NCBI GenBank assembly: GCA_005881495.1
Contig: VBHI01000132.1
Span: 1 to 12,681 of the forward strand
Source of the DNA: Chloroflexota bacterium
GTDB taxonomy: Bacteria > Chloroflexota > Ktedonobacteria > Ktedonobacterales > Ktedonobacteraceae
Length of the DNA: 12,681 bases
Direction: 5' to 3'
Positions within the stretch are counted from its first letter, which is position 1. Every line of letters starts with the position of its first letter. Below the pieces are notes generated by a model that had not been told where the DNA came from, ran no database searches, and worked only from the letters and a program-made list of their open reading frames with translations. Positions 1 to 6,840 of the stretch are shown here, piece after piece. The translations under genes were made by a program, and so were the position numbers.

Positions 1-854
1 CAGTGACGGTGGTGCGGCATCCCTGTCCACATGAGTATTGTCGCGCCTGTCGTAGGGGGCGCCAGGATTTCTGTTTCACGGGCGATTTCACCGAGCACGG
101 CATTAAAGAGGAGCACGGCTTTATGACCGAGTTGGTGGTCGATGAAGAGCGCTACCTGCACCTGGTACCCGGCGACCTGCGCGAGGTGGGAGTGCTGACT
201 GAGCCACTGACGGTTGCGGAGAAGGGCCTCGCGCAGGTCTGGCACATTCAGCAGCGCCTGCCGTGGATTGATCCGAACGCGCCAGCTCACATGCGTGGGA
301 AAGGCCTGAAGGCGATTATGTTGGGTGCTGGCCCGGTTGGACTCCTAGGGGCAATGCTGCTCGTTGCAGGAGGCTTCGAGACGTATGTCTATTCACGCTC
401 CAGGGTGCCCAATCCCAAGGCAGACCTGGTCGAGGCAATCGGAGGCAACTATATCTCCAATGAAACAACCTCGGTCGAGCAGCTTGCTGAGCAGGTCGGC
501 ACTATCGATCTCGTCTTCGAAGCATCGGGAGCTTCCCAGCTCGCCTTCGATGTAATGCGCGTCTTGGGTATCAATGCCATCTTTGTCTTCGCTGGTGTGC
601 CTGACCGCAAAGCCCCCATCGAAGTTGATACCGACCTCCTGGTCCTCGATCACGTGCTGAAGAATCAGGTGGTCTTCGGCACGGTGAACGCTGACAAGGC
701 TGCCTTTGAGTCTGCGATTCGCGATCTCGCTGTCTTTAAGCAGCGCTGGCCGCAGGCGCTGCGTTCGCTGATTACGGGGTACTATCCTCTTGAGCAGGCT
801 CCGCAGTTGTTGCTCGGCAGTATGGGGGGGATCAAGAACGTCGTTACATTGTAG
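1..854 (+). CDS. Glucose 1-dehydrogenase-like zinc MDR dehydrogenase, 3' part (5' end outside window)
   Basis: This is a medium-chain dehydrogenase/reductase of the archaeal-type glucose dehydrogenase group, which oxidises aldoses such as glucose to the lactone with NAD(P)+. The reading frame is open to the left edge, so the GTG at 3 is probably an internal Val; roughly the first 80-100 residues, holding most of the catalytic zinc site, would be missing. Counting from codon 3, the structural-zinc lobe shows Cys8, Cys13, Cys16 and Cys24 followed by the family-typical TGDFTEHGIKEEHGFM stretch. TEPLTVAEKG (66-75) is the conserved Glu-Pro segment. The Rossmann loop GAGPVG (108-113) binds the dinucleotide, and the Tyr-Ser-Arg after strand 2 (130-132) suggests NADP use. 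The C-terminal Glu_dehyd_C region is complete. iolG follows on the same strand 180 bases later, past a foldback repeat. Exact sugar specificity cannot be read from sequence; a related polyol or aldose dehydrogenase is possible. Confidence 0.85.
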   Translation, partial: VTVVRHPCPHEYCRACRRGRQDFCFTGDFTEHGIKEEHGFMTELVVDEERYLHLVPGDLREVGVLTEPLTVAEKGLAQVWHIQQRLPWIDPNAPAHMRGKGLKAIMLGAGPVGLLGAMLLVAGGFETYVYSRSRVPNPKADLVEAIGGNYISNETTSVEQLAEQVGTIDLVFEASGASQLAFDVMRVLGINAIFVFAGVPDRKAPIEVDTDLLVLDHVLKNQVVFGTVNADKAAFESAIRDLAVFKQRWPQALRSLITGYYPLEQAPQLLLGSMGGIKNVVTL

Positions 855-885
855 AGAACTTTTTTTGTAGGAGCGCTACGTATTC

Positions 886-983
886 AGTAGGGATGGGGCT
901 TGCCCCCATCCGGGTCCCCAGATCGCTGCTCCCGTGCCTGATCGCGCTTGCTGAGCCGGATGGGGGCAAGCCCCATCCCTACT
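886..983. repeat. Foldback repeat E1: perfect 28-bp inverted repeat with 42-base centre
   Basis: The arms at 886-913 and 956-983 are exact reverse complements (28 of 28), separated by 914-955. Each arm is also nearly palindromic by itself (GGATGGGG facing CCCCATCC), so the transcript could fold either as one long stem or as two short hairpins. The core GGATGGGGGCAA (958-969, inverted at 900-911) recurs in the element at 2069-2196. The 11-mer TGTAGGAGCGC lies just before it (866-876) and also just before the second element (2035-2045). No T-run follows either arm, so it is not a canonical terminator. I see no transposase and no clear target duplication. It looks like a dispersed REP- or MITE-like element. 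Confidence 0.85.
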
Positions 984-1034
984 AGATGGTGGGGGCCTGA
1001 ACGGTTGCAATAGACAAAAGGAGAAAAACACCCC

Positions 1035-2039
1035 ATGCCTGAACAGTTGTTGAAGATAGGTTTGATCGGTGCTGGACGCATCGGTCGCCTGCATGCCGAG
1101 CATCTTGCCTCGCGTATTCCGTCAGCTGAGCTGGTTATGGTGACGGATGTGTTCGAGAAGGCGGCCAGGGAGTGTGCGGAGCGCTACGCTATTCCCTACA
1201 CGCAAGATTACCATGCAGTGTTGGATCGCCCAGATATCCAGGCCGTGGTAATCTGTTCGTCCACCGACACTCATGCGCGAATTATCGAGGAGGCGGCGCA
1301 GGCAGGCAAGCACATCTTCTGCGAGAAACCAATTGCCCTCGATCTCTCAACGATTGACCGGGTGCTGGATGCTGTAGCACATGCTGGTGTCAAACTGCAG
1401 ATCGGCTTCAATCGGCGCTTCGACGCCAGCTATCGCCGTGTGCGTCAGGCGGTGGAACACAGTGAGATTGGCCGCCCACATCGAATCCATATCATCAGCC
1501 GTGACCCTGCTCCGCCGCCGATTGAGTATATTCGCGTCTCTGGTGGCCTCTTCCTCGATATGACCATCCATGACTTCGATATGGCCCGTTTCCTGATAGG
1601 CAGTGAAGTAGATGAAGTCTTTGCGATGGCAGACGTCATGATTGACCCTGCTATTGGCGAAGCGGGTGACGTGGATACAGCGGTGATCATGCTACACTTT
1701 ACCAACGGCGTGATCGGCACGATCGAGAACAGCCGTCGTGCTGTCTACGGCTATGATCAGCGGGTGGAAGTGCAGGGTACTGCTGGAGCGGTCTGGACTG
1801 AAAACCATTACCCAAACACTGCCATCATCAGCGATAGCCGCAGTATTCGACGCGACTTGCCGCTGCACTTCTTTGTTGAGCGCTATACCGAGAGCTTTGT
1901 TGCTGAAATGGAAGCCTTCGTGGATGCTGTGCTCCATGACAAGCCCGTTCCCGTCACGGGACACGATGGGCGCGTCCCGGTTGTCATGGCTCTGGCAGCC
2001 AAGCAATCCCTCGCTGACCACCGACTGATCCGCCTGTAG
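1035..2039 (+). CDS. iolG: Inositol 2-dehydrogenase (Gfo/Idh/MocA family)
   Basis: This 334-residue cytoplasmic oxidoreductase is predicted to oxidise myo-inositol to 2-keto-myo-inositol with NAD+, the first step of inositol catabolism. The N-terminal Rossmann domain has GAGRIG (12-17) and a GKHIFCEKP segment whose Lys98 is the family's catalytic lysine. The substrate half carries FNRRFD (125-130) and DMTIHD (175-180), giving the Asp175/His179 pair that completes the Lys-Asp-His triad of IolG. Length matches the family (about 330-345). The ATG at 1035 is preceded by AAAGGAGAA at 1017-1025, which fixes the start. The stop codon lies inside a TGTAGGAGCGC repeat (2035-2045). It follows a glucose dehydrogenase-like gene, so a shared sugar/polyol oxidation role is likely. 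Related Gfo/Idh/MocA enzymes acting on scyllo-inositol or other sugars cannot be excluded. Confidence 0.88.
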   Translation: MPEQLLKIGLIGAGRIGRLHAEHLASRIPSAELVMVTDVFEKAARECAERYAIPYTQDYHAVLDRPDIQAVVICSSTDTHARIIEEAAQAGKHIFCEKPIALDLSTIDRVLDAVAHAGVKLQIGFNRRFDASYRRVRQAVEHSEIGRPHRIHIISRDPAPPPIEYIRVSGGLFLDMTIHDFDMARFLIGSEVDEVFAMADVMIDPAIGEAGDVDTAVIMLHFTNGVIGTIENSRRAVYGYDQRVEVQGTAGAVWTENHYPNTAIISDSRSIRRDLPLHFFVERYTESFVAEMEAFVDAVLHDKPVPVTGHDGRVPVVMALAAKQSLADHRLIRL

Positions 2040-2068
2040 GAGCGCAATGCAAGGAGAATATCCATAGA

Positions 2069-2196
2069 GGAGACCATTCCAGGATGGGGGCAAACTGAAC
2101 GCTTGGTTGAGAAGAATCTCTCCTGATGCATACAGCACAGCAAGAGGATCCTCTTTCAGCAAACAACCACTTTGCCCCCATCCTGGAATGGTCTCC
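2069..2196. repeat. Foldback repeat E2: perfect 26-bp inverted repeat with 76-base centre
   Basis: Arms 2069-2094 and 2171-2196 are exact reverse complements (26 of 26). Each contains the core GGATGGGGGCAA (2082-2093; inverted at 2172-2183) also found in the repeat at 886-983, but with the cores in the opposite relative orientation. The centre holds the 14-bp palindrome AAGAGGATCCTCTT (2142-2155). There is no T-run beyond either arm and no coding capacity. Together with E1 it brackets iolG. It is best read as a non-autonomous dispersed element or structured RNA element. Confidence 0.85.
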
Positions 2197-2350
2197 CCTC
2201 TCCCCACCACATAAACGCTATGTTTCTCCAGTATATGGATGAGTATGAGAAACATCCGTTTTTTAGACTCTTCCATTCATCCCCCTGGACCTCCTTGTGG
2301 AAGGCCAAAACAGTGTTCATATTGCCGTCTCTAAATCAACATACAAGAAC

Positions 2351-2379
2351 TTGCGCAATGAGATGAGTTATTGTACTAT
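2351..2379 (+). promoter_or_regulatory. Candidate sigma70-type promoter for the recombinase
   Basis: TTGCGC at 2351-2356 and TACTAT at 2374-2379 are separated by exactly 17 bases and lie about 37 bases before the recombinase ATG. A GGGGAGAG ribosome binding site lies between them and the ATG (2402-2409). The assignment rests only on consensus match and spacing. Confidence 0.4.
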
Positions 2380-2415
2380 TAGCCCATCAAATACAGCGCA
2401 GGGGAGAGAGCCACG

Positions 2416-2995
2416 ATGAAAATCGGGTATATCAGAGTGTCACGAGACAAACAAACAACAGCATTACAGGAAGATGCCATGCGATCAGAACACTGTGAGC
2501 GAGTGTTTACGGACAAAATGAGCGGGAAACGCTTTGATCGACCAGAGTTCTTAAAAATGCTCGAGATAGCCCGTACAGGAGATGTGATTGTGGTCTGGAG
2601 GCTCGACCGCAGAGGCGAGATCGCTCAAGCAGCTGATCGAAACCGTGACCATGTTGGGAGAGCGGGGCATTGAGTTACGCAGTCTCAAGGAGAATATCGA
2701 CACCACGACCTCGACAGGCAAACTGATGTTTCATATTATCGGGGCGATGGCGGAGTTTGAGCGGGATGTGATCAGCGAGCGTACTCAGGCTGGGTTAGAA
2801 GCAGCACGCGCACGCGGGAGACGAGGTGGCAGACCAAAAGCCATTGAGAAGATAGAGCCACGAAACCTAGCACGCGCCAAAGAACTCTATGCTGCCAAAA
2901 ACAACACGATTGCCGAAATCATGCAGATGACCGGTTTCAGAAGCAGAAATACCTTCTATAAATATGTCGTGAACGGAGATAGGGTCAACGCTTAG
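2416..2995 (+). pseudogene. Small serine recombinase (resolvase/invertase), frameshifted
   Basis: The first part (from ATG 2416, frame 1) reads MKIGYIRVSRDKQ with the nucleophilic Ser9 of serine recombinases, then continues to VVWRLDRRG. At about 2611-2619 the frame breaks: frame 1 runs into unrelated sequence ending near 2673. Frame 2 resumes precisely with RSLKQLIETV, the expected continuation of the LDRLGRSL motif that carries active-site arginines. Removing one base (for example G2617) restores a protein of about 192 residues. Its later parts are the conserved FHIIGAMAEFERDVISERT, the E-helix, the GRRGGRPK hinge and a C-terminal helix-turn-helix DNA-binding domain. Ser9 sits in one frame and the DNA-binding domain in the other, so neither fragment should recombine DNA. 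No transposase, partner gene or clear crossover site is visible. The last four bases overlap the stop of the convergent tetR gene. A sequencing error is the alternative explanation. Confidence 0.8.
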
Positions 2996-3042
2996 CGGGG
3001 AGCTTCTGGCGCAACAGCAGCCCCACAGATTCTTAGCGGGGA
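2991..3042. repeat. 11-bp direct repeat CTTAGCGGGGA
   Basis: CTTAGCGGGGA occurs at 2991-3001 and again at 3032-3042. The first copy contains both stop codons of the two convergent genes (recombinase TAG, tetR TAA on the other strand). The second lies inside the last codons of tetR. It could mark the join between the recombinase segment and the regulator gene, but a repeat this short could be chance. Confidence 0.5.
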
Positions 3043-3675
3043 TTTTGGGGGGTAAAAATGTCGGGACCCCGTCTCAGCCAGCAGCTCTGCCAGCTCCTCG
3101 TCAGAAAGCGTGAGCTCGTCCGGCATCAATGGCGCAACGAGGAAAAATCCTGCAAAAATGGCGCTCAACATATACACTTGCGCTCGCAGGCTGAGATCAG
3201 TACGCACCAGGTCCTGTTCGCGCAGCAATTCGAGGTAGGTTTTGAAGCCCGTCAGCCTCTCCGCGTAGGCAGCACTGCTCTGCTCGCGGTGTGCCAACTT
3301 CCCTAGCACCTCCAGATCGCGCAGGAGGACCGCCTTCATCAACGGGCGTTTCATCAGAGCCAGCGCTGAGTGTTTGAGTATCCCTCGCAGCGTTGCACCC
3401 TCGGGATCTACGATGATGCGCTGCTTGATATCCTCTGCCAGCTCCACCTTTTCACGTTTGATGAGTGCTGCGAACAGCTCTTCTCGCGTCTTCCAGTGCA
3501 GGTAAATCGTGCCTTTCGCTACTCCCGCCCGCCGAGCTATATCATCAATGGTCGTTTTGCGATAGCCCCAACGTAGTATAAGTTCAGCAGCGGCATCGAG
3601 AATACGCTCAGCCCGCTGCTGCCTTTTCGATTGTTCCTCCTGTGATGTACCATTTCTATCGTTCCGTTCGGCCAA
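2992..3675 (-). CDS. TetR/AcrR-family transcriptional regulator
   Basis: This is a 227-residue one-component repressor. Its N-terminal helix-turn-helix domain covers about residues 20-70, including RILDAAAELIL, TTIDDIARRAGVAKGTIYLHW and KTREELF, the recognisable TetR_N pattern. The rest is an all-helical ligand-binding and dimerisation domain with low similarity to anything I can name, so the inducer is unknown. I chose the TTG at 3675 because AAGGAG lies nine bases before it. A TTG at 3714 would add 13 residues, but it falls within the operator region and lacks a ribosome site. The gene's promoter contains a perfect palindrome over the -10 box, which points to autorepression. It is divergent from the YyaL-like gene, a possible second target. 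The last few residues cross an 11-bp direct repeat, so the C-terminal tail may have been altered when the recombinase segment arrived. Confidence 0.88.
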   Translation of the reverse strand: MAERNDRNGTSQEEQSKRQQRAERILDAAAELILRWGYRKTTIDDIARRAGVAKGTIYLHWKTREELFAALIKREKVELAEDIKQRIIVDPEGATLRGILKHSALALMKRPLMKAVLLRDLEVLGKLAHREQSSAAYAERLTGFKTYLELLREQDLVRTDLSLRAQVYMLSAIFAGFFLVAPLMPDELTLSDEELAELLAETGSRHFYPPKSPLRICGAAVAPEAPR

Positions 3676-3698
3676 AACATCTTGCTCCTTCCACGAAT

Positions 3699-3731
3699 AT
3701 GACCAGATGACCAATTAGTCTGACTTAGTCA
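3699..3731. promoter_or_regulatory. Additional half-sites and 11-bp palindrome in the tetR leader
   Basis: ATGACCAG (3699-3706) and ATGACCAA (3707-3714) are tandem half-sites of the operator at 3740-3762. They are followed by the perfect palindrome TGACTTAGTCA (3721-3731). They lie downstream of the tetR transcription start, where a second bound dimer could strengthen repression as a roadblock. This function is inferred. Confidence 0.4.
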
Positions 3732-3739
3732 TATGTCAC

Positions 3740-3762
3740 CTGGTCATAAGTATAATGACCAG
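3740..3762. promoter_or_regulatory. Palindromic operator, probable TetR autoregulatory site
   Basis: CTGGTCAT-N7-ATGACCAG is a perfect 8-7-8 inverted repeat. Its seven-base centre contains most of the -10 hexamer of the tetR promoter (3749-3754, minus strand), so a bound dimer would block polymerase. Further copies of the half-site ATGACCAG lie at 3699-3706, directly followed by ATGACCAA at 3707-3714, and an 11-base palindrome TGACTTAGTCA sits at 3721-3731. Binding by the adjacent regulator is inferred. Confidence 0.65.
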
Positions 3763-3777
3763 ATCATCAAAAGTCAA
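3749..3777 (-). promoter_or_regulatory. tetR promoter
   Basis: On the minus strand the -35 TTGACT (3772-3777) and -10 TATACT (3749-3754) are spaced by 17 bases, five of six consensus matches in each hexamer. The predicted transcript start, near 3742, gives a leader of about 65 bases before the TTG start at 3675. The promoter overlaps the operator palindrome. Confidence 0.65.
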
Positions 3778-3792
3778 TGATTGACAGGGAGT

Positions 3793-3838
3793 TTTTCATT
3801 TTCCTCGAAGTGTCGTACAATGCCTACGAGTACGTACT
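3793..3838 (+). promoter_or_regulatory. Candidate promoter of the YyaL-like gene with start-site palindrome
   Basis: TTTTCA (3793-3798) and TACAAT (3816-3821) are spaced by 17 bases. The predicted start, near 3828, coincides with the perfect palindrome AGTACGTACT (3829-3838), a possible operator. The leader before ATG 3880 would be about 52 bases. The better-looking TTGACA at 3781-3786 is 29 bases from TACAAT and is not in register. Confidence 0.35.
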
Positions 3839-3879
3839 AAAAGGCATGTAATGAAGGCATAGGACCTATTGGAGAAAAA

Positions 3880-6015
3880 ATGTCGGATACAGCAAATACA
3901 CCGGGGCAACATAAGCATACCAACCGGCTCATTCATGAGACAAGTCCATATCTGCTGCAGCACGCGCACAATCCTGTGAATTGGTACCCCTGGGGCGAGG
4001 AGGCGCTGCAAAAGGCCAGGAGCGAAGATAAGCCAATTTTGCTGAGCGTCGGTTACTCAGCCTGCCACTGGTGTCATGTAATGGAGCGCGAATCGTTTGA
4101 GAACGAGGAGATCGCGGACCTCATGAACCAGTATTTTGTCTCTATCAAGGTAGATCGTGAAGAGCGACCGGATATTGACGCCATTTATATGCAGGCGGTG
4201 CAGGCGCTCACCCAACAGGGGGGTTGGCCAATGACCGTCTTTCTCACTCCTGATGGCCGTCCTTTCTATGGTGGTACCTACATTCCGCCACGGGATCGCC
4301 AGTATGGACGGCAGACAATGCCGGGGTTTCCAAGAATCTTGTTGAGCATGGCGGATACCTATGAGAATCGTCGTCTGGAGGTCGAGGAGCAGGCCACAGA
4401 GATTGCCAACTACCTGCGGCAGCGCGGCAGCAGTCCTTTCCGTCGCCGGGGAGAGCAAACAGAAGGAACGATGCCGCTTGAGTTGTTGAGTAACGCAAGC
4501 CGGGAGTTAGCCGCCGAGTTTGATCCTGTCAACGGCGGTTTTGGTGATGCTCCCAAGTTCCCCAATACCATGTCCCTGGAATTCTTGCTGCGAGTGCACC
4601 AGCACCGGCTCAAGGGTGAGATCAAGACGCAAATAGCGCCAGCAGAACTGGATATTGTCGAGACATCACTGCAACGGATGGCGAACGGGGGCATTTATGA
4701 TCAACTGGGGGGTGGCTTTCATCGCTACTCGGTTGACACAGAATGGTTAGTGCCGCATTTTGAGAAGATGCTGTATGATAATGCGCTCCTCAGCCGCGTC
4801 TACTTGCACGCTTACCTTGTGACAGGTAACCAGTTCTATCGCCGTATCGTCGAGGAGACGCTGGATTACGTGGTGCGTGAGATGACCTCACCGCAGGGTG
4901 GTTTCTATTCCACGCAGGATGCTGATAGCGAGGGTGAAGAGGGGAAGTTCTTTGTCTGGACACCGGCGGAGATCCAGGCTGTTCTGCCTCCAAGGGATGC
5001 CGCGCTCTTTATGCAGTACTATAATGTGACCGGGAGAGGGAACTTTGAGGGAAAGAATATCTTACATGTGACACGGGATATGGAAGGGATAGCGAAAGAG
5101 GCTAAGCTGACCAGAAAAAGGGTACAGGATGTCCTGCAACAAAGCCGCGAACAACTCTTCCGGGCGCGCGAGCAGCGTATCAAACCTGGGCGCGACGAGA
5201 AGATACTGACTTCCTGGAACGGGTTGATGCTGCGCAGTTTCGCTGAGGCGGCGCGCTACCTGCAGCGCACCGACTATCTCCAGATTGCCAGCAAGAACGC
5301 TGAGTTCTTGCTGAAAGAGTTACGCGCTGATGGGCGTTTGTTGCGCACGCATAAGGATGGGCGGTCGCACCTGAACGGCTTCCTGGAGGATTACACCTTC
5401 CTGGCCGATGGTCTGCTGGCACTGTACGAGGCGAGTTATCAAACGCGCTGGTTCATTGAAGCGCGCAAGCTGATGGATGAGGCGATCGCATTGTTTGCTG
5501 ATGAGCAGAACGGTGGGTTTTTTGATACGGGCAGTGATCATGAAGCGCTGATTAGCCGTCCAAAGGATATTATGGACAATGCCACTCCCGCCGGCAATAG
5601 TGTTGCCACCGACGTCCTGCTGCGGTTGGCTGCCTTCACCGGAGAAGAGAGCTATTATCGCCAGCGCGCGGATGACTACCTGAGTCCTATCGCGGATGTG
5701 ATGGTGCAGCATCCACAGGCATTTGGGCATGTACTTGGCGCGCTGGATTTTGCTCTGTCAGCGGTGAAGGAATTTGCTATTATGGGCAATCCCTCCGAGG
5801 CTAATAGCCGTTTGCTGCTAGCGGTAATCAATAAGCGATATCTGCCCAATAGCGTACTGGCATGTGCTGATCCTGCTGATAGCAAAGCTATTCAGGCTAT
5901 CCCCTTGCTGGCCGATCGACCGTTAAAAGAGGGTAAGGCAACCGCCTATGTCTGTCAAAATTTTGCGTGCCTGGCGCCTGTCAATATGGCGGAAGAATTG
6001 GAGAGACTACTATAG
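3880..6015 (+). CDS. DUF255 thioredoxin-domain protein, YyaL/SSP411 family
   Basis: This 711-residue cytoplasmic protein belongs to the family of B. subtilis YyaL and animal spermatogenesis-associated protein 20. The N-terminal DUF255 domain (about 12-175) is a thioredoxin fold with the invariant opening [18 protein letters not shown] (21-38) and the redox motif CHWC at 62-65, followed by [10 protein letters not shown] and [13 protein letters not shown]. The remainder (about 200-700) is an alpha/alpha barrel resembling N-acylglucosamine 2-epimerase and glycosidase-like folds, with family blocks [12 protein letters not shown] (about 295), [12 protein letters not shown] (about 440) and DNATPAGNS (about 566). 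The biochemical function is not established in bacteria; the fold suggests a redox-linked, possibly sugar-related activity. Length is typical (680-720). The start is supported by GGAG at 3871-3874. It is transcribed divergently from tetR and ends just before a strong bidirectional terminator. No signal peptide is visible. Confidence 0.9.
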   Translation: MSDTANTPGQHKHTNRLIHETSPYLLQHAHNPVNWYPWGEEALQKARSEDKPILLSVGYSACHWCHVMERESFENEEIADLMNQYFVSIKVDREERPDIDAIYMQAVQALTQQGGWPMTVFLTPDGRPFYGGTYIPPRDRQYGRQTMPGFPRILLSMADTYENRRLEVEEQATEIANYLRQRGSSPFRRRGEQTEGTMPLELLSNASRELAAEFDPVNGGFGDAPKFPNTMSLEFLLRVHQHRLKGEIKTQIAPAELDIVETSLQRMANGGIYDQLGGGFHRYSVDTEWLVPHFEKMLYDNALLSRVYLHAYLVTGNQFYRRIVEETLDYVVREMTSPQGGFYSTQDADSEGEEGKFFVWTPAEIQAVLPPRDAALFMQYYNVTGRGNFEGKNILHVTRDMEGIAKEAKLTRKRVQDVLQQSREQLFRAREQRIKPGRDEKILTSWNGLMLRSFAEAARYLQRTDYLQIASKNAEFLLKELRADGRLLRTHKDGRSHLNGFLEDYTFLADGLLALYEASYQTRWFIEARKLMDEAIALFADEQNGGFFDTGSDHEALISRPKDIMDNATPAGNSVATDVLLRLAAFTGEESYYRQRADDYLSPIADVMVQHPQAFGHVLGALDFALSAVKEFAIMGNPSEANSRLLLAVINKRYLPNSVLACADPADSKAIQAIPLLADRPLKEGKATAYVCQNFACLAPVNMAEELERLL

Positions 6016-6019
6016 GTTT

Positions 6020-6069
6020 AAGAAAAGCGCCCCATCGCTCTCGCTCGAGAGCGATGGGGCGCTTTTCTT
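6020..6069. terminator. Bidirectional intrinsic terminator between yyaL-like gene and rpsU
   Basis: A perfect 23-bp stem (6020-6042 with 6047-6069) closes on the tetraloop GCTC. The GC-rich core is flanked by AAGAAAA on the left and TTTTCTTTT on the right, so an RNA hairpin followed by a U-tract forms on either strand. It sits 4 bases after the YyaL-like stop and 7 bases from the rpsU stop, serving both convergent genes. Confidence 0.93.
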
Positions 6070-6076
6070 TTGAAGG

Positions 6077-6271
6077 CTAGATTGGCGGGCGGGTCGTGCG
6101 ACGCATCTTGCGGCGCTGGGCTGCTGCTTTACGCTTGCGGCGGGCCTGTGGGCTTTCGTAATGTGCGCGGCGACGAGCCTCGGAGAGAATACCGTCTTGT
6201 TGAACTTTACGATTGAACTTTTTGAGGGCAAGCTCGAAGGAGTCGCCAGGGTTGACTCTGACCTCACTCAT
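6077..6271 (-). CDS. rpsU: 30S ribosomal protein bS21
   Basis: This 64-residue, strongly basic protein of the 30S subunit sits near the 3' end of 16S rRNA and the anti-Shine-Dalgarno helix and aids initiation. The N-terminus MSEVRVNPGDSFELALKKF matches the S21 signature, followed by NRKVQQDGILSEARRRAHYESP. The tail is rich in Arg and Lys (RRKRKAAAQRRKMRR), as in the family (57-70 residues). The ATG lies five bases after the stop of the zinc-ribbon gene and has no recognisable Shine-Dalgarno sequence (GGTAACTCCG precedes it), so expression probably depends on translational coupling. A 6-bp hairpin (6285-6299) lies 13 bases upstream of the start. The transcript ends at the 6020-6069 terminator. 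Confidence 0.95.
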   Translation of the reverse strand: MSEVRVNPGDSFELALKKFNRKVQQDGILSEARRRAHYESPQARRKRKAAAQRRKMRRTTRPPI

Positions 6272-6276
6272 CGGAG

Positions 6277-6609
6277 TTACCAGCGCGATCTACGATCGCT
6301 GGATCGTCCGGGGCTTACCGTTTGGTAGCAATCGCTGCAGTAGACAGGTTTGTCCCCTCGTGGCTGGAAAGGTACCTGAGCCTCATTGCCGCAGTTGGAA
6401 CACGTGACAGTATACATCTGACGTGGTTCGCGGGAACCGCCGCGACCGCTGCTGTAGCCGCTCTGTGCTTTGCGCGCGGCGCGGCATGATGGGCAGCGAC
6501 CGGGAGTGTTGGTTAGCCTGTGACTGGCGTAAAATTCCTGTTCGCCAACTGTGAATACAAATTCTTCATTGCAGTCTCGACAAACCAGGGTTTGATCACT
6601 TAATGACAT
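6277..6609 (-). CDS. Double zinc-ribbon protein (zf_Tbcl plus CxxC-x17-CxxC domain)
   Basis: This 110-residue protein has two four-cysteine zinc sites. The first (about 5-45) reads DQTLVCRDCNEEFVFTVGEQEFY, with Cys10/13 and Cys39/42 and the NTPGRCPSC ending; this is the probable zinc-ribbon domain zf_Tbcl. The second has Cys70/73 and Cys91/94 with exactly 17 residues between pairs, the TIGR04272-type CxxC-x17-CxxC motif. A Gly/Ser/Arg-rich linker (about 50-64) and a basic tail suggest nucleic-acid or ribosome contact, but no function is established. It precedes rpsU with a five-base gap on the same transcript, which hints at a translation- or RNA-related role. The start at ATG 6609 has only a weak GAGAAAG upstream. 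The whole protein fits a stand-alone small zinc protein rather than a fragment. Confidence 0.85.
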   Translation of the reverse strand: MSLSDQTLVCRDCNEEFVFTVGEQEFYASHRLTNTPGRCPSCRAARKAQSGYSSGRGGSREPRQMYTVTCSNCGNEAQVPFQPRGDKPVYCSDCYQTVSPGRSSDRRSRW

Positions 6610-6840
6610 GTTTCTTTCTCGATTCCGGGTGCTAATAATTCCAACAAACTATTGTATATTGTGCGGTTTGCCAATAGACTGTCTCATCCATCAACGCAAG
6701 AGTGCACGATACAATGCCCAACGAGTATACCATATTTTGTAACCAAAATCATTATTTTGGCGGTTAAAATTGCGCTTTTGGCTGAGGCCTGGCGGATCGG
6801 CTTCAAGTGGAAAGAAAACAGGGCTATTAGAGCGTCATGG

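Larger units (their letters stand above)
2040..2415. other. Gene-free stretch between iolG and the broken recombinase
   Basis: Besides repeat E2 and a candidate promoter at 2351-2379, I see no gene, tRNA or terminator in this 376-base stretch. Open frames on either strand here are short, lack ribosome binding sites and have no family-like composition. The part after 2200 is visibly more AT-rich than the genes to its left, matching the recombinase to its right and suggesting that both belong to one acquired segment. I could not identify resolvase binding subsites with confidence. Confidence 0.5.

Noticed and set aside
886..983. Repeat E1 as an intrinsic terminator for the glucose dehydrogenase gene
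   Set aside because: The stem is strong but no U-tract follows either arm; the T-run at 860-866 comes before the stem, not after it.
1692..2276. A 194-codon open frame on the - strand across the end of iolG and repeat E2
   Set aside because: Mostly antisense to iolG and then runs through an inverted repeat; no recognisable domain.
2172..2366. 64-codon open frame between repeat E2 and the recombinase
   Set aside because: Starts inside the inverted repeat arm, has no ribosome site and no protein-like motif.
2416..2995. Programmed ribosomal frameshifting in the serine recombinase
   Set aside because: No slippery heptamer or stimulatory structure near 2611-2619, and small serine recombinases are not known to use recoding; simple mutation or read error fits better.
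2991..3042. CTTAGCGGGGA direct repeat as a transposon target-site duplication
   Set aside because: The copies are only 30 bases apart with no element between them, and serine recombinases do not generate such duplications.
3781..3821. TTGACA (3781-3786) paired with TACAAT (3816-3821) as the yyaL-like promoter
   Set aside because: The spacing is 29 bases, far outside the functional range; TTTTCA at 3793-3798 is in register instead.
6743..6760. CCAAAAT-CATT-ATTTTGG palindrome downstream of the ABC transporter as a terminator
   Set aside because: Only seven pairs, AT-rich, about 80 bases past the stop and without a clean U-tract on the minus strand; not enough to call.
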